Shown here: positions 18,382 to 27,710 of the stretch, one piece after another
How the letters are laid out: each line of letters opens with the position of its first letter
How positions within the stretch are numbered: position 1 is the first letter of the stretch
NCBI RefSeq assembly: GCF_018885305.1
Contig: NZ_CP076544.1
Span: forward strand, 1 to 64,000
Direction: 5' to 3'
Length of the DNA: 64,000 nucleotides
Source of the DNA: Curtobacterium sp. L6-1
GTDB lineage: Bacteria; Actinomycetota; Actinomycetes; Actinomycetales; Microbacteriaceae
Position numbers and translations under genes: made by a program
Notes under the pieces: generated by a model
What the model was told of the DNA's origin: nothing
What the model saw: the letters and a program-made list of their open reading frames with translations, nothing else
The model's database searches: none

Positions 18382-19307
18382 GCGACGAACGACACATCCT
18401 GCTCGTCTCGCACACCGGGCGGCGCGACTCGATCGACGCCGCGGTCGAGGTGTGCGACATCCTGCACGCCGCGGGCCTCAATCCCGTGATGCCGTTCGAC
18501 GAGTACGCCGACGTCCGACGTGCCGAGGCATCGGTCGGACAGGTCGACATCCTCGGCGTCGACGTGCGCGCCGACGACCTCGAGATCGTCATCGTCCTCG
18601 GCGGCGACGGCACGATCCTGCGCGCGGCCGAACTGGTCCGTGGGACGTCGGTGCCGCTCGTGGGCGTGAACCTCGGGCACGTGGGCTTCCTGGCCGAGAG
18701 CGAGCGGGACGGCCTGGCGGAGACCGTGCAGCGCGCCCTGACCGGCGAGTACAAGGTCGAGGAGCGGGTCGCCCTCCAGGTCGACGTCGTCGTCGGCAAC
18801 GAGGTCGTGTACTCGAGCTGGGCGCTCAACGAGGCCACGGTCGAGAAGGCGTCGCGCGAGCGCATGCTCGAGGTGGTCACCGAGGTCGACGGTCGCCCGC
18901 TGTCCTCGTTCGGCTGCGACGGCGTCGTGTTCTCCACGCCGACCGGGTCGACGGCCTACTCCTTCTCCGGTGGCGGCCCCGTGGTGTGGCCCGACGTCGA
19001 CGCCCTCCTCATGGTGCCGCTGAGCGCCCACGCCCTCTTCTCCCGTCCGATCGTCGTGGGACCGGACCGTGTCCTCGCGGTCGAGGTCCTCCGCCGCACC
19101 AGCGGTGTCGGCGTGCTCTGGTGCGACGGCCGTCGGACGCACGACCTGCCTCCCGGCGCCCGCGTCGAGGTCCGGCGCTCGCCGGACCCGGTCCGCGTCG
19201 CCCGCCTGAAGGACGCCCCGTTCGCCGACCGCCTGGTCGCGAAGTTCCAGCTGCCCGTGGCGGGGTGGCGTGGCCCGGCCCGCGACGACGAGGGTGTCGA
19301 CGAGTGA
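18378..19307 (+). CDS. nadK: NAD kinase
   Basis: 309 residues, normal length. It phosphorylates NAD to NADP in the cytosol with ATP or polyphosphate. GGDGT sits at about residue 75 within VIVLGGDGTILRAAE, followed by NLGHVGFLAE, NEATVEK and the TPTGSTAYSFSGGGP segment. ATG start with GGAAGGAG 6 bp upstream. It overlaps tlyA by four bases and recN by four (GTGA). The tlyA-nadK-recN order is widely conserved in actinobacteria and suggests one transcript. Confidence 0.96.
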   Translation: MSDERHILLVSHTGRRDSIDAAVEVCDILHAAGLNPVMPFDEYADVRRAEASVGQVDILGVDVRADDLEIVIVLGGDGTILRAAELVRGTSVPLVGVNLGHVGFLAESERDGLAETVQRALTGEYKVEERVALQVDVVVGNEVVYSSWALNEATVEKASRERMLEVVTEVDGRPLSSFGCDGVVFSTPTGSTAYSFSGGGPVVWPDVDALLMVPLSAHALFSRPIVVGPDRVLAVEVLRRTSGVGVLWCDGRRTHDLPPGARVEVRRSPDPVRVARLKDAPFADRLVAKFQLPVAGWRGPARDDEGVDE

Positions 19308-20995
19308 TCGAGGAGATCCGCATCTCCGACCTCGGGGTCATCGGGGACGCGACGCTCGAGCTCGGTCCCGGCTTCACGGTCGTGACGGGCGAGACCGGTG
19401 CGGGCAAGACGATGATCGTGACCGCGCTCGGACTGCTCCTCGGCGCACGCGCGGACGCCGGCTCGGTGCGCCGCGGTGCCTCGAGCGCCGTCGTCGAGGG
19501 CCGCTGGGACCTGCCCGAGCACGCCGCCGTCGCGGAACGCGTCGAGGACGCCGGCGGGACGGTCGAGGACGGCGAGCTCATCCTCACGCGGACAGTCTCG
19601 GCCGAGGGACGCAGCCGTGCCACGGTCGGCGGACGCAGCGCCCCGGTCGCGGTGCTCGGCGAACTCGCCGACCAGCTCGTCACCGTGCACGGCCAGTCGG
19701 ACCAGATCCGCCTGACGTCCGCGTCGGCACAGCGCGCTGCGCTCGACGGGTTCGGCGGCGCGGCGGTCGAGAAGGCCCTGGCGAAGTACGTCGCCGTCTA
19801 CGACGCGTGGCAGCAGCACACCGGCGACCTCGAGACGCTGACGCGGGACCGTGACGAACGGCTCGCCGAGGCCGCCCGGTTGCGTGAGGCCTCCGACGAG
19901 ATCGAGGCGGCCGACCCCCAGCCGGCCGAGGACGCCGAGCTCGCCGAACGTGCCGAGCGGCTCGGGAACCTCGAGGACCTGCGCCTCGCGGCCGGTCTCG
20001 CACACGAAGCCGTCTCGACGGAGGCACTCGACGGTCCGGACGTCATCGGCCTCGTCGAGTCCGCCCGCCGCGCCATCGAGCGGGTGGCGAGCGTCGACCC
20101 CGCCCTGCAACCGGTCCTCGAGCAGCTGACCGAGCTCGGGATCCAGGCGACCGAGGCGTCCGCGTCGCTGTCGAGCTACATCGGGTCGCTCGAGCCCGAG
20201 GCGGGGCGCGACCTCGAACTCATCAACGAACGCCGGGCCCTGCTCGCCGGGCTCACCCGGAAGTACGGCGACACCGTCGAGGACGTCATCGCCTACGGGC
20301 AGCGTGCGTCCGACCGGCTGCTCGAGCTCGACGGGGACGACGACCGCATCGTCGCGCTGCAGGAGTCCGTCGAGGCGGACCGGGTCGCCCTGGAGACCGC
20401 CGCTGCCGCACTGACGAAGGTCCGCACGAAGGCGTCGACCGACCTGGCGAAGCGGGTCACCGCCGAGCTGAAGAGTCTGGCGATGGCCGGCGCGACGCTG
20501 GTCGTCGAGGTCACCGACGCCGGGGAGTACCGGCGCCACGGACGCGACCAGGTGGCGATCCTGCTGCAGCCGCACTCCGGCACGGACCCACGGCCGATCG
20601 GCAAGGGCGCCTCGGGGGGTGAGCTCTCGCGGGTGATGCTCGCGATCGAGGTCGTCATGGCCGGCAGCACGACCGTGCCCACGTTCGTGTTCGACGAGGT
20701 CGACGCCGGCGTGGGCGGGGCAGCGGCGATCGAGATCGGCCGACGGCTGGCCGCGCTCGCGGAACGCACGCAGGTGATCGTCGTCACCCACCTGGCGCAG
20801 GTCGCCGCGTTCGCGAACAACCACCTCAACGTCGTGAAGGACGCGAGCGGGGCCGTGACCTCGTCGAGCGTCCGACGCCTCGAGGGCGACGACCGGCTGC
20901 AGGAGATGGCGCGGCTGCTCTCCGGGCTCGGCGACAGCGCGAGCGGCATGGAGCACGCGCGCGAACTCCTCGACGTCGCCGGTCAGCGCGCGTAG
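19304..20995 (+). CDS. recN: DNA repair protein RecN
   Basis: 563 residues, full length for RecN, an SMC-like ATPase of double-strand break repair. Walker A GETGAGKT lies at about 29-36, a long coiled-coil middle runs from about 150 to 400, the signature is GASGGELSRVMLA at about 435, Walker B is TFVFDEVDAGVGG, and the H-loop is VVTHLAQVAA. GTG start inside the nadK stop (GTGA), so probably coupled. I saw no LexA box directly upstream; expression probably comes from the operon. Confidence 0.97.
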   Translation: MIEEIRISDLGVIGDATLELGPGFTVVTGETGAGKTMIVTALGLLLGARADAGSVRRGASSAVVEGRWDLPEHAAVAERVEDAGGTVEDGELILTRTVSAEGRSRATVGGRSAPVAVLGELADQLVTVHGQSDQIRLTSASAQRAALDGFGGAAVEKALAKYVAVYDAWQQHTGDLETLTRDRDERLAEAARLREASDEIEAADPQPAEDAELAERAERLGNLEDLRLAAGLAHEAVSTEALDGPDVIGLVESARRAIERVASVDPALQPVLEQLTELGIQATEASASLSSYIGSLEPEAGRDLELINERRALLAGLTRKYGDTVEDVIAYGQRASDRLLELDGDDDRIVALQESVEADRVALETAAAALTKVRTKASTDLAKRVTAELKSLAMAGATLVVEVTDAGEYRRHGRDQVAILLQPHSGTDPRPIGKGASGGELSRVMLAIEVVMAGSTTVPTFVFDEVDAGVGGAAAIEIGRRLAALAERTQVIVVTHLAQVAAFANNHLNVVKDASGAVTSSSVRRLEGDDRLQEMARLLSGLGDSASGMEHARELLDVAGQRA

Positions 20996-21060
20996 CCAGC
21001 CGGTCGGCCTGGAGGCACACCTCACCCCCGCCACTCGGTTCGCGCCCGCCCCCTGGTCAG

Positions 21061-21149
21061 CGCGAGACACCGGCGTCAGCACGAGACGCCGCCCGCGCTG
21101 CGAGACGCCGTCGGAACCTGCGGCGTCTCGCGTGGGCCGGGGCGTCTCG
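21061..21149 (+). repeat. Cluster of GAGACGCC motifs with hairpin, between recN and pyrG
   Basis: Five CGAGAC(G/A)CCG-type motifs lie in both orientations within 90 bp. Two of them, GCGAGACGCCG (21100-21110) and CGGCGTCTCGC (21121-21131), form a perfect 11-bp stem with a 10-nt loop, a plausible terminator for the recN transcript. No T run follows. Confidence 0.6.
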
Positions 21150-21218
21150 GTGGGAGCGACCACCGCCCGGCGCGACGTCAGCGGCGAACGCGGGTCGCGC
21201 CTCCCGGCACTTCTGACG

Positions 21219-21224
21219 TACGAT
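21219..21224 (+). promoter_or_regulatory. pyrG -10 element, leaderless-type
   Basis: TACGAT ends 8 bp before the GTG start and no ribosome binding site is present. Transcription would begin at or near the start codon. Confidence 0.45.
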
Positions 21225-21232
21225 GGAATCCC

Positions 21233-22945
21233 GTGGCGGACACTCTCAGCGGCGGTACCAATTCCTCGAACGCGACCCCGAAGGTGACGAAGCAGATCTT
21301 CGTGACCGGCGGGGTCGTCTCGTCCCTCGGCAAGGGCCTGACGGCGGCCAGCCTCGGCAACCTGCTCACGGCACGCGGCCTCAAGGTCGTCATGCAGAAG
21401 CTCGACCCGTACCTCAACGTGGACCCGGGCACGATGAACCCGTTCCAGCACGGTGAGGTCTTCGTGACCGACGACGGCGCCGAGACGGACCTGGACATCG
21501 GGCACTACGAGCGCTTCCTCGACATCGACCTGGCGCAGTCGGCGAACGTCACGACCGGGCAGGTCTACTCGACGGTCATCGCCAAGGAGCGTCGCGGCGA
21601 GTACCTCGGCGACACCGTGCAGGTCATCCCGCACATCACCGACGAGATCAAGCGTCGGATGCGCGAGCAGGCCGAGAACGACCCGCAGCCCGACGTCATC
21701 ATCACCGAGGTCGGCGGCACGGTCGGCGACATCGAGTCGCAGCCGTTCATCGAGTCGGCCCGCCAGGTGCGCCACGAGCTCGGCCGGAACAACGTGTTCT
21801 TCGTGCACGTCTCGCTCGTGCCGTTCATGAGCGCCTCGGGGGAGCAGAAGACGAAGCCGACGCAGCACTCGGTCGCGCAGCTGCGGTCGATCGGCATCCA
21901 GCCCGACGCCCTCGTGCTCCGCTCCGACCGACCCGTCTCGGACGCGAACAAGCGCAAGATCGCCCTCATGTGCGACGTCGACGAGGACGCCGTGGTGAAC
22001 GCGGTCGACGTGCCCTCGATCTACGACCTGCCGACGCTGCTGCACGACCAGGGCCTCGACCAGGTCATCATCGACGCGCTGAAGCTCGACGCGCACGACG
22101 TCGACTGGTCGGCGTGGAACCCGGTGCTCGACGCCGTGCACGAGCCGAAGAAGGACGTCACGATCGCCCTCGTCGGCAAGTACATCGACCTGCCGGACGC
22201 GTACCTGTCCGTCACCGAGGCCCTGCGCGCCGGCGGCTTCGCCCACACCGCCAAGGTCACGCTGAAGTGGGTCGTGTCCGACGACTGCACGACGCCCGAG
22301 GGAGCCGCGAAGCACCTCGGGGACGTCGACGGCATCTGCGTCCCCGGCGGATTCGGCGTGCGCGGCATCGAGGGCAAGCTCGGCGCGCTCCGCTTCGCGC
22401 GTGAGCAGGGCATCCCGACGCTCGGCCTGTGCCTCGGCCTGCAGTGCATGGTCATCGAGTACGCCCGCCACGAGGCCGGTCTGACCGACGCGTCGAGCAC
22501 CGAGTTCGACCCGGAGACCTCGACGCCGGTCATCGCGACCATGGCGGAGCAGGTGGACATCATCGCGGGCGGCGACATGGGCGGCACGATGCGCCTCGGC
22601 CTGTACCCGGCGCACTTCACCGACGGGTCGCTCGCGGCCGAGCTCTACGGCGCCTCGGAGGCGTCGGAGCGCCACCGTCACCGCTACGAGGTGAACAACA
22701 CCTACCGCGAGCAGATCGCCGACGCCGGCATGGTGTTCTCGGGCACCTCGCCCGACGGCACCCTCGTCGAGTACGTGGAGCTGCCCCGCGACGTGCACCC
22801 GTTCTACATCGCCACGCAGGCCCACCCGGAGCTGCGCTCGCGGCCGACGAAGGCGCACCCGCTCTTCGCGGGCCTCGTCGGCGCCGCGATCGAGCGGAAC
22901 GAGTCCTCGCGGCTGTTCGATCCGGAGACCGAGGCGGTCGCCTGA
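21233..22945 (+). CDS. pyrG: CTP synthase
   Basis: 570 residues. It makes CTP from UTP with glutamine and ATP. The N-terminal synthetase domain has [20 protein letters not shown] and [21 protein letters not shown]. The C-terminal glutaminase domain has nucleophile Cys400 in LGLCLGLQ and a late His-Glu pair in [10 protein letters not shown]. Start GTG 21233 is chosen because the conserved core begins about 20 residues later. No Shine-Dalgarno sequence is visible, but a TACGAT -10 element lies 8 bp upstream, suggesting a leaderless mRNA. A hairpin follows the gene. Confidence 0.97.
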   Translation: MADTLSGGTNSSNATPKVTKQIFVTGGVVSSLGKGLTAASLGNLLTARGLKVVMQKLDPYLNVDPGTMNPFQHGEVFVTDDGAETDLDIGHYERFLDIDLAQSANVTTGQVYSTVIAKERRGEYLGDTVQVIPHITDEIKRRMREQAENDPQPDVIITEVGGTVGDIESQPFIESARQVRHELGRNNVFFVHVSLVPFMSASGEQKTKPTQHSVAQLRSIGIQPDALVLRSDRPVSDANKRKIALMCDVDEDAVVNAVDVPSIYDLPTLLHDQGLDQVIIDALKLDAHDVDWSAWNPVLDAVHEPKKDVTIALVGKYIDLPDAYLSVTEALRAGGFAHTAKVTLKWVVSDDCTTPEGAAKHLGDVDGICVPGGFGVRGIEGKLGALRFAREQGIPTLGLCLGLQCMVIEYARHEAGLTDASSTEFDPETSTPVIATMAEQVDIIAGGDMGGTMRLGLYPAHFTDGSLAAELYGASEASERHRHRYEVNNTYREQIADAGMVFSGTSPDGTLVEYVELPRDVHPFYIATQAHPELRSRPTKAHPLFAGLVGAAIERNESSRLFDPETEAVA

Positions 22946-22990
22946 CGGACCAGGTCGCGGTCGCGACGGCGTGACGGCGTGGCGCCGTGA

Positions 22991-23034
22991 CGGACGGGAG
23001 GCTCCCCACCAGTTGGTGGAAAGCCTCCCGTCCG
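22991..23034 (+). terminator. Terminator hairpin after pyrG
   Basis: CGGACGGGAGGCT pairs perfectly with AGCCTCCCGTCCG (13 bp). An inner CCACC/GGTGG stem sits in the loop. It falls between pyrG and the NUDIX gene and argues against starting the NUDIX gene upstream of it. Confidence 0.7.
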
Positions 23035-23054
23035 CCGTGGGGCAGGATGGCGGT

Positions 23055-23624
23055 GTGACTGACGCACCGATCGCCGACGAAGCCGCCTCCCACCACGTCA
23101 CCGCCTCCGAGCGGGTCTTCGAGGGAGCCGTCTGGGACATCACGCGGGACACGGTCGACTACAACGGCTCGGACATGGTCCGCGAGTACGTCGACCACAC
23201 CGGCGCCGTCGCGGTCTACGCCGAGGACGACGAGGGCCGGGTGCTCGTCATCCAGCAGTACCGCCACCCGGTGCAGCTGCGCGACTGGGAACTGCCCGCC
23301 GGCCTGCTCGACCACGAGGGTGAGGACCACCTCACGGCCGCGAAGCGCGAACTGGCGGAGGAGGCCGACGTCGAGGCCGACGAGTGGCAGCACCTCGTCC
23401 GCTACAACACGTCGTCCGGCGGGAGCACCGAGTTCATCGAGGTGTTCCGGGCGAGCGGCGTCCGGCCAGCCGAGTCCGCGTTCGAGCGCGAGGCCGAGGA
23501 GGCCGACATCGTGATCCGCTGGGTGCCGCGCGCGGAGATCGTCGCCGGGATCCTCGAGGGGCGTCTGCACAACTCGGCGCTCATCGTGGCGACGCTCGCG
23601 GTCGAGGCCGCGGACCGCCGCTAG
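23055..23624 (+). CDS. NUDIX hydrolase, ADP-ribose pyrophosphatase type
   Basis: 189 residues from GTG 23055, with CAGGAT 6 bp before it. An earlier ATG at 22971 would run through the pyrG terminator, so I reject it. The core holds VLVIQQYRHPVQLRDWELPAG and a NUDIX helix, HLTAAKRELAEEADV. Two departures from the consensus GX5EX7REUXEEXGU are visible: one extra residue between Gly and Glu, and Asp in place of the late Gly. The RE-EE metal ligands are intact. The family hydrolyses ADP-ribose to AMP and ribose-5-phosphate. The homologue in this gene order is Rv1700. Confidence 0.9.
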   Translation: MTDAPIADEAASHHVTASERVFEGAVWDITRDTVDYNGSDMVREYVDHTGAVAVYAEDDEGRVLVIQQYRHPVQLRDWELPAGLLDHEGEDHLTAAKRELAEEADVEADEWQHLVRYNTSSGGSTEFIEVFRASGVRPAESAFEREAEEADIVIRWVPRAEIVAGILEGRLHNSALIVATLAVEAADRR

Positions 23625-23627
23625 CCT
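23622..23627 (+). promoter_or_regulatory. xerD -10 element inside the upstream stop codon
   Basis: TAGCCT begins with the TAG stop of the NUDIX gene and ends 6 bp before the xerD GTG. This fits a leaderless start. Confidence 0.4.
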
Positions 23628-23633
23628 CGTCGG

Positions 23634-24635
23634 GTGATCCCGTTCGCCCGCGCCACCCAGGACTACCTGCGGCACATCGCGATCGAGCGGGGGCTGTCCG
23701 AGCACACGCTCTCCGCCTACCGGCGCGACCTGACGACCTTCGGGGACTGGATCGGGACGCAGCCCATCGTGGACTCCGCCGGTGCCGACCGCGCCGGTGG
23801 CGCAACGGTCGTCGACGACGTCGGACGGCTGGCGCGCGCCGACCTGGCGGGCTTCGTGCAGCACCTCGCCACACGGCCGGGAGGACCCCTCGCGCCGCGG
23901 TCCGTCGCCCGGATGCTCAGCTCGGTCCGGTCGTTCACCGCGTTCGCCGCGGGGGAGGGCTGGCTGCCGCTCGATCCCGGCGCCTCCGTCCGCCCGCCGA
24001 AGGCGCCCATGCGCCTACCGAAGGCGATCTCGGTGCACGACATGGAACGCCTGCTCGGGGCGGTGGCCGGTGACGACCCCGTCCAGCTCCGCGACCGGGC
24101 CCTGCTCGAGCTGCTCTACGCCACGGGGACCCGCGTGTCCGAGGCCGTGGGGCTCTCGGTCGACGACGTCACGACCCTGGCAGGCACCGACGAGGTGGCG
24201 GACGTGGACGACGGCACCGACGTGTCGGTGGTCCGGGTGACCGGCAAGGGCAACAAGCAGCGGATCGTCCCGCTCGGCAGCTACGCGCGGGCGGCGATCG
24301 ACGCCTACCTGGTGCGAGCGCGGCCGGTGTTCGCCGCGCGGGGGACGGGCACGCCCGCGTTGTTCCTCGGGACCCGGGGCGCTCCGCTGTCCCGGCAGAG
24401 CGCGTGGCTCGTCATCCAGGCGGCCGCGGAACGAGCGGACCTCGCGGCGCACGTCTCACCGCACACCTTCCGGCACTCGTTCGCCACGCACCTGCTCGAG
24501 GGCGGAGCCGACGTCCGCGTCGTGCAGGAGCTGCTCGGGCACGCGAGCGTCGCGACGACGCAGATCTACACGCTCGTCACCGCGGACACGCTGCGTGACG
24601 TCTACCAGACCGCGCACCCGCGGGCGCGGCGGTAG
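23634..24635 (+). CDS. xerD: Tyrosine recombinase XerD
   Basis: 333 residues, about 30 more than E. coli XerD, from two short Ala/Asp-rich inserts. All six active-site residues are present: Arg167 ([10 protein letters not shown]), Lys205 (GKGNKQR), His277 and Arg280 (SPHTFRHSF), His303 ([11 protein letters not shown]) and Tyr312 (IYT). It resolves chromosome dimers at dif with XerC. Its place after the NUDIX gene matches Rv1701, which supports XerD over a phage integrase. The GTG start has no Shine-Dalgarno but a TAGCCT element 6 bp upstream. Confidence 0.93.
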   Translation: MIPFARATQDYLRHIAIERGLSEHTLSAYRRDLTTFGDWIGTQPIVDSAGADRAGGATVVDDVGRLARADLAGFVQHLATRPGGPLAPRSVARMLSSVRSFTAFAAGEGWLPLDPGASVRPPKAPMRLPKAISVHDMERLLGAVAGDDPVQLRDRALLELLYATGTRVSEAVGLSVDDVTTLAGTDEVADVDDGTDVSVVRVTGKGNKQRIVPLGSYARAAIDAYLVRARPVFAARGTGTPALFLGTRGAPLSRQSAWLVIQAAAERADLAAHVSPHTFRHSFATHLLEGGADVRVVQELLGHASVATTQIYTLVTADTLRDVYQTAHPRARR

Positions 24636-24675
24636 GCGGAGCACAGCACCCCGCGGAACGTGCGACCCTTGCGGC

Positions 24676-25098
24676 ATGGACCTCGAGGTGGGGCACGGGC
24701 TGACCATCCCCGAGGCCGAACTGCAGTGGCGGTTCTCGCGGTCGTCCGGGGCCGGCGGGCAGCACGTCAACACGTCCGACAGCCGTGTCCAGCTGACCTG
24801 GGACATCGCCGCCTCACCGGTGCTCAGCGAGGACCAGCGGACGCGGCTCCTCGCACGGATCGGTCGGCGGACGGCCGCGGGAGCCGTCACCGTCACGGTG
24901 TCCGCACGTCGGTCCCAGCTGCGCAACCGCGAGACCGCGCTCGAGGCACTCCGCGACCTCGTCGCTGACGCGCTCGCCCCGCCCGGTGCCCCGCGGCGGC
25001 CCACCCGTCCGACGCGCGGCTCGCAGCGCCGTCGTCTCGCGAGCAAGCAGCAGCGGTCCGCGACCAAGCAGCAGCGTCGGCGGCCGACGGGCGACTGA
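24676..25098 (+). CDS. arfB: Ribosome rescue hydrolase ArfB (YaeJ/ICT1 family)
   Basis: 140 residues, normal length. A single release-factor catalytic domain with the GGQ motif in SSGAGGQHVNTSDSRVQL (near residue 27). There is no codon-recognition domain. It ends in a long basic tail (SKQQRSATKQQRRRP), which in this family enters the empty mRNA channel of stalled ribosomes. It hydrolyses peptidyl-tRNA on non-stop ribosomes. The ATG is chosen because family members begin shortly before the GLTIPEAELQWRFSRSSG segment. The gene converges on the DUF2510 gene. Confidence 0.93.
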   Translation: MDLEVGHGLTIPEAELQWRFSRSSGAGGQHVNTSDSRVQLTWDIAASPVLSEDQRTRLLARIGRRTAAGAVTVTVSARRSQLRNRETALEALRDLVADALAPPGAPRRPTRPTRGSQRRRLASKQQRSATKQQRRRPTGD

Positions 25099-25122
25099 CG
25101 GTCCGTCCCGGCCGACGCCGTG

Positions 25123-25575
25123 TCAGAACAGGTGCAGGTGCTGGTCGAGGACGACCACGCCGGTCGCGACGGCGACCACGAGCGCCGAGGCGCCGACGCT
25201 CTGACCGACCACTCGCCACGCCCCGGTCGCGCCCGGGCGGAGGAGCGCGACGACGCCGGCCACCACGCCGAGGAGACTGCACGCGCCCCAGGGGTTCACC
25301 ACGAGGGAGACGACGGCGAACAGGACGGCGAGCACCGCGAACACGCAGAACCGTCGGTCGGTGCTGCCGTACGCCCAGGACCCTGCCTCGGCGGACCCGG
25401 TCGGGGTCTCGACGGAGAACGCCGGGCCGCTCGACACCGCGAGGACGGGGAGCACCGGTGCCTGGGCCTCACGCTCGAGCACCCGGGTGGACTCGCCCCA
25501 GGTGCGGCCGTCCCACCACCGCAGTCGTGCGGTGTCCTGGGGGTCCGGGAACCAGCCGGCAGCCGGCAGTGTCAC
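25123..25575 (-). CDS. DUF2510 membrane protein
   Basis: 150 residues. The N-terminal 30 residues (AGWFPDPQDTARLRWWDGRTWGESTR) are a DUF2510 module, common at the cytoplasmic end of actinobacterial membrane proteins. Three hydrophobic segments follow (about 75-95, 98-115, 122-145). GTG start at 25575 with AGGAG about 7 bp upstream. The substrate or partner is unknown. It stands alone, convergent with arfB. Confidence 0.8.
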   Translation of the reverse strand: MTLPAAGWFPDPQDTARLRWWDGRTWGESTRVLEREAQAPVLPVLAVSSGPAFSVETPTGSAEAGSWAYGSTDRRFCVFAVLAVLFAVVSLVVNPWGACSLLGVVAGVVALLRPGATGAWRVVGQSVGASALVVAVATGVVVLDQHLHLF

Positions 25576-25691
25576 GGTCGTCTCCTGGGGTGGGCGGGTC
25601 TCGTCGGGGCGCTTCGACGCTACCCGTCACGCCGTGCCGGTCCCCGCCCCAGACCGGGTGTCGGCAGAAGGGAGGACCGGCCGCTGCCGCC

Positions 25692-26723
25692 TCAGGCGGG
25701 GACGGGCGCGGCGTCCACCTCGGTGAAGACGTCCTTGACGGCGGCGAGCAGCCGGACGTTGAAGTCGACCCCGAGCTGGTTCGGCACCGTGACGAGGACG
25801 GTGTCCGCCGCACGGACGGCCCGGTCCGCGGCGAGCTCGGCGACGAGCTGTTCGGGCTCGCCGATGTACGAGCGGCCGAAGCGGGCGAGTCCGCCGTCGA
25901 GGTGGCCGACCTGGTCCTGGCCCTCGACCTGGGCGCGGACGCCGAAGTAGTGGCGGGACTCGTCGTCGACGATCGGGATGATGCTGCGGCTGACGCTGAC
26001 GCGGGGCTCGTGCTCCCAGCCCATCTCGCGCCAGGTGCTCCGGAAGCGCTCGATCTGCTCCGCCTGGAGCTGGTCGAACGGCACGCCGGTGTCCTCGGTG
26101 AGGAGCGTCGACGACATGAGGTTCATCCCCTGCTCGGCGGTCCACTCCGCGGTCGCCCGGGTGCCGGCACCCCACCAGATGCGCTGCGACAGGGAGTCGG
26201 ACTGCGGAGTGATCGCCAGGGAGCCGACGGACCCGGTCATCTGCGGGTTCGCGTTCGCCATCGGTTCACCGGCGATCGCGCGCCGGAACACGGCCGTGTG
26301 GTCGCGGGCCAGGTCGGCGCCGTTCTCGTCGTCCGCCTCGGGCACGTAGCCGAACGAGCGGTAGCCGGCGAGGGCGGTCTCGGGTGATCCCCGGCTCACG
26401 CCGAGCTGCAGTCGGCCGCCGGAGAGGAGGTCGACGGCGGCCGCCTCCTCGGCCATGTACAGCGGGTTCTCGTACCGCATGTCGATCACGCCGGTGCCGA
26501 TCTCGATGCGGCTGGTCCGGGCGGCGATCGCGGCCAGCAGCGGGAACGGGGCAGCCTGCTGCGGCGCGAAGTGGTGGACGCGGAAGGACGCGCCGTCGAC
26601 GCCGACGTCCTCGGCGGCGACGGCGAGGTCGACCGCCTGCACGAGGGACTCGCGCGCGCTGCGCACGCGGGAGCCCGGAACGTCACGCCAGTGCCCGAAG
26701 GAGAGGAACCCGATCTTCGTCAT
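25692..26723 (-). CDS. LLM-class flavin-dependent oxidoreductase (paralogue 1)
   Basis: 343 residues, a luciferase-like monooxygenase (TIM barrel, FMN or F420). Family signs are MTKIGFLSFGHW at the start, SFRVHHFAPQQAAPFPLLAAIAARTSRIEIGTGV, MRYENPLYMAEEAAAVDLLSGGRLQLGVSRG, and IWWGAGTRATAEWTAEQGMNL. The substrate cannot be told. ATG 26723 is chosen; ATG 26729 would add Met-His. No clear Shine-Dalgarno. It is divergent from the DksA-like gene with only 55 bp between starts. A second member of the family lies at 35790-36803 (same architecture, clearly diverged). Confidence 0.9.
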   Translation of the reverse strand: MTKIGFLSFGHWRDVPGSRVRSARESLVQAVDLAVAAEDVGVDGASFRVHHFAPQQAAPFPLLAAIAARTSRIEIGTGVIDMRYENPLYMAEEAAAVDLLSGGRLQLGVSRGSPETALAGYRSFGYVPEADDENGADLARDHTAVFRRAIAGEPMANANPQMTGSVGSLAITPQSDSLSQRIWWGAGTRATAEWTAEQGMNLMSSTLLTEDTGVPFDQLQAEQIERFRSTWREMGWEHEPRVSVSRSIIPIVDDESRHYFGVRAQVEGQDQVGHLDGGLARFGRSYIGEPEQLVAELAADRAVRAADTVLVTVPNQLGVDFNVRLLAAVKDVFTEVDAAPVPA

Positions 26724-26765
26724 GTGCATGCGAACGCATCTGCGTCGGGGTCCATTCCGTCGGAC

Positions 26766-26771
26766 TACGGT
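26766..26771 (+). promoter_or_regulatory. -10 element of the DksA-like gene
   Basis: TACGGT lies 7 bp before the ATG at 26779, with no Shine-Dalgarno. It belongs to the leaderless-type pattern seen at several genes here. Confidence 0.45.
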
Positions 26772-26778
26772 CGGTCGC

Positions 26779-27114
26779 ATGGACCCCGACCCGCGCACCG
26801 CACTCGAGACCGAACGGGCACGGGCGACGAAGCTGCTGGGTGACGTCGAGCGCAGCATGCAGGACGTCAGCGACGCGCGGGACGGTGCCAACACCGACGA
26901 CGAGCACGACCCGGAGGGCGCGACCCTGGCCTGGGAGCGCGGGTCACTCGGTGCGGTCCGCGACGACGCCCGCCGGCGCATCGAGCAGGTGGACGCCGCC
27001 CTCCGTCGGCTCGACGCGGGCACGTACGGCCGCTGCGCAGTCGGCGGTGAACCGATCCCGGAGGCGCGGCTCGCCGCCGTTCCGTGGGCCGCGACCTGCG
27101 TCGCCCACGCCTGA
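26779..27114 (+). CDS. DksA/TraR-type protein with degenerate zinc site
   Basis: 111 residues. A charged helical N-terminus is followed by a C-terminal DksA/TraR zinc-finger-like end, LRRLDAGTYGRCAVGGEPIPEARLAAVPWAATCVAH. The usual four Cys are reduced to Cys86-x2-Gly89 and Cys107-x2-His110, so one ligand is lost and one is His. DksA-like proteins bind the secondary channel of RNA polymerase; whether this one does is unknown. ATG 26779 has a TACGGT element 7 bp upstream. Confidence 0.85.
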   Translation: MDPDPRTALETERARATKLLGDVERSMQDVSDARDGANTDDEHDPEGATLAWERGSLGAVRDDARRRIEQVDAALRRLDAGTYGRCAVGGEPIPEARLAAVPWAATCVAHA

Positions 27115-27195
27115 CGGGCCTCCCGGTCGCCGACACCCACCTCGCGCGGACCCGTTCCGCCGCCGTTTCCCAGCCGCGCGCCCTACCGTTCGGAC

Positions 27196-27666
27196 ATGCA
27201 CGGCGACACCGACGAGACCGACCGGAGCGCAGCTCCCGACGCGACCGCGTCGGCGGAGCACACCGCCGGCGGCCGCCAGCGCTTCCAGTGGTTCCGCGAC
27301 CTCCGCACCTGGATCCACGCCAGGCCGCACGTGCACCTCTTCTACAAGGTCCTGGTGGGGATCGTCGGCGGGCTCATCGTCGTCATCGGGCTCATCCTGG
27401 TGCCGCTGCCCGGACCGGGGTGGCTCGTCGTCTTCATCGGCCTGACGGTCCTGGCGAGCGAGTTCCACTTCTTCCACCGGATCATCACCTGGCTGCGTGC
27501 CAAGCTGCACCGCTTCTGGGACTGGGCGAAGCACCACGCCCCCTCGAAGCGGATGCGCGACGCGGCGGACCGGGGCAAGGCGGACGTCGACGCGGCACAC
27601 GCCGAGGCGCACCGGAACGTCGGGGTCCAGCGGCCCCGGGGTCGGACCGCGCGGCCCGGGCACTGA
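27196..27666 (+). CDS. PGPGW-motif transmembrane protein (TIGR02611-like)
   Basis: 156 residues. A hydrophilic N-terminus is followed by two membrane segments (about 52-72 and 76-92). They bracket the motif VPLPGPGWLVVFIGLTVLASEF, which defines an actinobacterial family of unknown role. After the membrane part comes a basic amphipathic helix (HRIITWLRAKLHRFWDWAKHH) and a charged tail. ATG start with TACCGT at 27184-27189, 6 bp upstream, and no Shine-Dalgarno. Confidence 0.85.
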   Translation: MHGDTDETDRSAAPDATASAEHTAGGRQRFQWFRDLRTWIHARPHVHLFYKVLVGIVGGLIVVIGLILVPLPGPGWLVVFIGLTVLASEFHFFHRIITWLRAKLHRFWDWAKHHAPSKRMRDAADRGKADVDAAHAEAHRNVGVQRPRGRTARPGH

Positions 27667-27710
27667 CACGCCGGGGTCGGACCGCGCGTCCCCGCCACTG
27701 AGGCGGGTCG

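Noticed and set aside
22971..23054. Upstream ATG start for the NUDIX gene
   Set aside because: It would place the pyrG terminator hairpin inside the gene. GTG 23055 has a CAGGAT element at the usual distance.
18956..23152. Minus-strand open frame of about 1400 codons
   Set aside because: GC-rich shadow across nadK, recN, pyrG and the NUDIX gene, all of which are clearly coding on the plus strand.
23634..24635. Phage or island integrase
   Set aside because: Operon position after the NUDIX gene, normal GC and the XerD-type C-terminus point to the chromosomal XerD. No adjacent attachment site or tRNA.
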